Of a stretch of 64,000 nucleotides of DNA, positions 61,308 through 64,000 are shown one piece after another (within the stretch, counting starts at the first letter, position 1; each line of letters begins with the position of its first letter). The notes under the pieces are model-generated. The model was not told the origin of the DNA, searched no databases, and saw only the letters and a program-made list of their open reading frames with translations. A program made the position numbers and the translations under genes. The stretch is from Alicyclobacillus_A sp963788285 (GTDB taxonomy: Bacteria; Bacillota; Bacilli; Alicyclobacillales; Alicyclobacillaceae): positions 186,001-250,000 of the forward strand of contig CAWBGB010000007.1 of the NCBI GenBank assembly GCA_963788285.1. Reading direction: 5' to 3'.

Positions 61308-62435
61308 ATGAAATTCTCTATTCGTCAGTCGTCTTTGCTGCAAACCATTCAGACCGTATCGAAAGCAGTTGCTGTACGCACCACAAAACAGGTCCTCACG
61401 GGCATACTCCTTCAAGCAAGGGATGACACTCTGACGGCCACAGCGTACGACTTGGAGCTGGGCATACAAGACAAAGTGATTGCCAGCGAAGACAACGGGT
61501 TAAACATTGTAGATGAGGGCTCCATTGTGCTCCCTGCCCGCTACTTCGCAGACGTGATACGCAAACTTCCTGGTCAGGAAGTTTGGATTCGAGTGAACAA
61601 CAACTACATGACCGAAATTCGCTCCGGACAAGCCGAGTTTCACTTGCATGGCATCGATGCCGCTGAGTTTCCAAAATTACCCGTTTTTAACGGTGCGCAA
61701 TCTATCCAAGTTGCCAGCGATCTCTTGAAGGAGCTCATCCGCACCACCACGTTTGCCGCTGCCAACTCGGAAGTGCGACCCATTCTCACTGGAATTCACG
61801 TTGTTTGTAAACAAAACCAGATGACCTTCACCGCAACGGACGGTTTGCGACTGGCCACACGTACCGTGTCTATCAACACACCTGCGGGTCAGGAATGGAA
61901 CGCCATCCTTCCGGCTAAATCCTTGGCAGAACTGGCAAAACTACTTCCAGACGATGAACGGCCCATCACGGTGCAGCTCACCAACAGCCATAGTCTGTTC
62001 ATCATTGATGACACCTATTTCTACACTCGGTTGATTGAAGGAACATATCCAGACACTTCGCGCATCATTCCGACTTCTGCCAAGACGGAAGTGACTGTGA
62101 AAGCGACAGAACTTACAGATGCCATTGACCGTGCTGCGCTGATTGCACGTGACAGAGACAATCACATGGTGCGCTTGGAATTGACGGACAATACCCTCAT
62201 CCTGTCCTCGAGTTCCCCCGAGATTGGAAACGTTTCGGAAAGCGTTCAAGCGACATCCAAAGCAGGCGAAGACATGTCGATTGCTTTCAACGCAAAGTAC
62301 GTCCTCGACGCATTGAAGGCCATGTCGGCGGATGAAATTAACGTTCGGTTTAACGGATGGAATCAACCTTTTACATTCCGTGAGGTGGGGAACGAAAACG
62401 GACTACAGTTGATTTCACCTGTGTTAATGCGGTAG
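61308..62435 (+). CDS. dnaN: DNA polymerase III beta clamp
   Basis: 375 residues, standard length. Three repeated clamp domains, beginning MKFSIRQSSLLQTIQTVSKA and ending LQLISPVLMR. The sliding clamp of the replisome. The ATG at 61308 is preferred over 61269; GAAGGGG lies about 12 bases upstream. Confidence 0.97.
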   Translation: MKFSIRQSSLLQTIQTVSKAVAVRTTKQVLTGILLQARDDTLTATAYDLELGIQDKVIASEDNGLNIVDEGSIVLPARYFADVIRKLPGQEVWIRVNNNYMTEIRSGQAEFHLHGIDAAEFPKLPVFNGAQSIQVASDLLKELIRTTTFAAANSEVRPILTGIHVVCKQNQMTFTATDGLRLATRTVSINTPAGQEWNAILPAKSLAELAKLLPDDERPITVQLTNSHSLFIIDDTYFYTRLIEGTYPDTSRIIPTSAKTEVTVKATELTDAIDRAALIARDRDNHMVRLELTDNTLILSSSSPEIGNVSESVQATSKAGEDMSIAFNAKYVLDALKAMSADEINVRFNGWNQPFTFREVGNENGLQLISPVLMR

Positions 62436-62561
62436 GCGCTGCGCTTTATTGCTCTACAGTGTTACACGAAGCGTTTGGGTTCTGCTCCACAGAGTCTGGA
62501 ACTACGTTGTTGTGTGGACGTCGTACTGAATCTGAATTTCGGGTACGCCGGAGGTGAGAGA

Positions 62562-62771
62562 TTGGACATTCAAATTTACACGCCGTATATCACGCTCGGG
62601 CAACTGCTGAAAATGGTCGACATTGTAAGCAGTGGCGGTGAAGTGAAGGGATTTCTTGAGAACGAACGGGTACTGGTGAACGGTGAACCAGAACAGCGCA
62701 GGGGAAGAAAGCTGTACCCCGGCGACCAAATTACCATTCTGGACAAGCAGTACGAGATTCAGGCGAAGTGA
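62562..62771 (+). CDS. yaaA: S4-domain RNA-binding protein YaaA
   Basis: 69 residues. An S4 domain: ITLGQLLKMVDIVSSGGEVK and VNGEPEQRRGRKLYPGDQI. It is found between dnaN and recF in Bacilli and linked to ribosome assembly. GGAGGTG precedes the TTG start by 5 bases. The stop is one base from recF. Confidence 0.96.
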   Translation: MDIQIYTPYITLGQLLKMVDIVSSGGEVKGFLENERVLVNGEPEQRRGRKLYPGDQITILDKQYEIQAK

Positions 62772-62772
62772 C

Positions 62773-63888
62773 ATGCGTATCGAAACGTTGACATTACGCA
62801 ATTTCCGCAACTACAGCCAACTGCAACTCGATTTCGAAAAGTCGCTCAACGTGTTCGTCGGGGAAAACGCGCAAGGTAAAACGAACGCGCTCGAGGCGAT
62901 TTACTTCCTTGCGATGGGAAAATCCCACCGTACACATAAGGACAGCGAGTGTATCATGTGGGGACAAGACCATGCGGACATTCGTTCGAATATCGTGGTT
63001 CGGGATAGACCGAGAGAGTTACACGTTGCCCTTCGGAATGGCTCCAAGAAGGCCAGTGTGAACGGCGTGAATCAGGCGAAAATGACGGATTTTGTCGGTC
63101 ATTTCCAAGTGGTTTTGTTCGCTCCTGAAGATCTGCAACTGGTCAAAGGCGGGCCTGGGGGAAGACGTCGGTTTATTGACATGGAGCTCGGTCAAACGTA
63201 CCCCAAGTACCTGTATCACCTGAGCCACTATCAGCGTGTGTTGCAACAACGAAATGTATTGTTGAAGCAAGGACCGCACCAGTCGGACGTCATCGACATT
63301 CTCGATGAACAACTCGCAGAACACGGCGCTGAAGTATTGCTTCGCAGGTTCCGGTTCCTTGAGCAGATGAAAGTATTGTCTGCAGACATATACAATTCCA
63401 TCGCGGATGGACGGGAAACGTTTACGTTTCGGTACGAGTGCTCTATCCCTGGAGTCACATTCGAGGAAGAGAAAGATAAGCAATTTGTTCTGGAGCAGTT
63501 CTTAAAGGCGTTAACGCAAAAACGAAACACAGATCTTCACCATGGCCATACTACCGTTGGGCCGCACCGCGATGACTTGGTGTTTTATCTCAACGAACAA
63601 CCGGTCCAGTCATTTGCGAGTCAAGGCCAACAGCGAACCATCGCACTCGCCCTACGATTGGCTGAGATTGACTTCATTCGTCAGGAAGTCGGCGAATACC
63701 CGGTCCTTTTGCTCGATGACGTCCTATCGGAGCTCGACGACACTCGACAAAAGAACCTCATTCTCAACATGAGTGAGAAGGTACAAACGATTGTCACGAC
63801 AACCAGTCTTTTTCAGTTGCGGGACAAGCTGCACGACGATGTACGTTTGTTTCAGGTACGTTCTGGTATAATACAGAATGAGGGGTAG
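62773..63888 (+). CDS. recF: DNA replication and repair protein RecF
   Basis: 371 residues. Walker A GENAQGKTNAL (30-40), signature SQGQQRTIALALRLAE and Walker B LLLDDVLSELD. Loads RecA at gaps with RecO/RecR. It starts one base after yaaA, so translation is coupled. Confidence 0.97.
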   Translation: MRIETLTLRNFRNYSQLQLDFEKSLNVFVGENAQGKTNALEAIYFLAMGKSHRTHKDSECIMWGQDHADIRSNIVVRDRPRELHVALRNGSKKASVNGVNQAKMTDFVGHFQVVLFAPEDLQLVKGGPGGRRRFIDMELGQTYPKYLYHLSHYQRVLQQRNVLLKQGPHQSDVIDILDEQLAEHGAEVLLRRFRFLEQMKVLSADIYNSIADGRETFTFRYECSIPGVTFEEEKDKQFVLEQFLKALTQKRNTDLHHGHTTVGPHRDDLVFYLNEQPVQSFASQGQQRTIALALRLAEIDFIRQEVGEYPVLLLDDVLSELDDTRQKNLILNMSEKVQTIVTTTSLFQLRDKLHDDVRLFQVRSGIIQNEG

Positions 63889-63896
63889 GTGTTTCT

Positions 63897-64000
63897 GTGT
63901 TTATACATATCGGTGGAGACACCATGGTTCGCATGAAAGATATCATCGGGATCTTTGATATACACGTGCAGACCAGCCCCCATACCGCCCGATTTATCGA
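63897..64000 (+). CDS. remB: Extracellular matrix regulator RemB (YaaB), partial
   Basis: Only the first 34 codons are inside the window: FIHIGGDTMVRMKDIIGIFD from a GTG at 63897, typical of the DUF370/YaaB family next to recF. GAGGGGTAGG precedes it. The gene is cut by the window edge. Confidence 0.85.
   Translation, partial: MFIHIGGDTMVRMKDIIGIFDIHVQTSPHTARFI

Overview
The window is the chromosomal replication-origin region of a spore-forming, Gram-positive member of the Bacilli. Gene content and order fit an Alicyclobacillus-like organism, but this is an inference without a database search. Supporting evidence is the order rpmH-rnpA-yidD-yidC-jag-mnmE-mnmG-rsmG-noc-soj-spo0J on the left of the origin and dnaA-dnaN-yaaA-recF-remB on the right, plus the walRK operon, sporulation genes (yyaC, a gerA homologue, spoIIIJ/yidC, spo0J) and AAGGAGG-type ribosome binding sites.

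Layout. (1) 1-11.6 kb: metabolic and transport genes (S9 peptidase, M3 oligopeptidase, DeoD, aminotransferase, MMPL transporter, M24 aminopeptidase). (2) About 2-3 kb and 11.6-26.1 kb: an accessory, strongly decayed zone. It holds remnants of a GT-C-like membrane protein, a cytochrome b/molybdopterin oxidoreductase, a TPR protein, a sugar ABC permease, a TetR regulator, an osmoprotectant ABC transporter and an L,D-transpeptidase lipoprotein, mixed with intact genes (MFS transporter, LrgA/LrgB pair, DUF423). (3) 20.3-23.9 kb, inside that zone: a plasmid-like module with a winged-helix protein, a LysM/transglycosylase protein, and a ParM-ParR actin-type segregation operon. Upstream of parM lie two arrays of 7-bp repeats flanking a roughly 50-bp GC-rich spacer, which resemble a parC centromere. 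(4) 26.1-34.1 kb: the walRKHIJ-htrA-rlmH cluster. (5) 34.1-46 kb: dnaB, rplI, yybS, a gerA-family gene, rpsR-ssb-rpsF, ychF, a molybdopterin oxidoreductase, DUF951 and mscS. (6) 46-59 kb: sporulation, lipid, chromosome-segregation, tRNA-modification and membrane-insertion genes. (7) 59.1-61.3 kb: a bipartite oriC around dnaA, with many DnaA boxes on both sides and a DnaA-trio-like tract downstream. (8) 61.3-64 kb: dnaN, yaaA, recF, remB (cut by the window edge).

Almost all conserved genes point away from the origin. Three segregation-related systems occur within 40 kb: Soj/Spo0J with two parS sites inside spo0J, the Spo0J paralogue Noc, and the actin-type ParMR with its repeat arrays. The last is the most unusual item. 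Other notable items are a small micro-inversion that disrupts the N-terminus of the gerA-family gene, a 119-bp MITE with 4-bp target duplications upstream of mnmE, a degenerate dispersed repeat, and a 37-residue basic ORF with a strong ribosome binding site and its own terminator.
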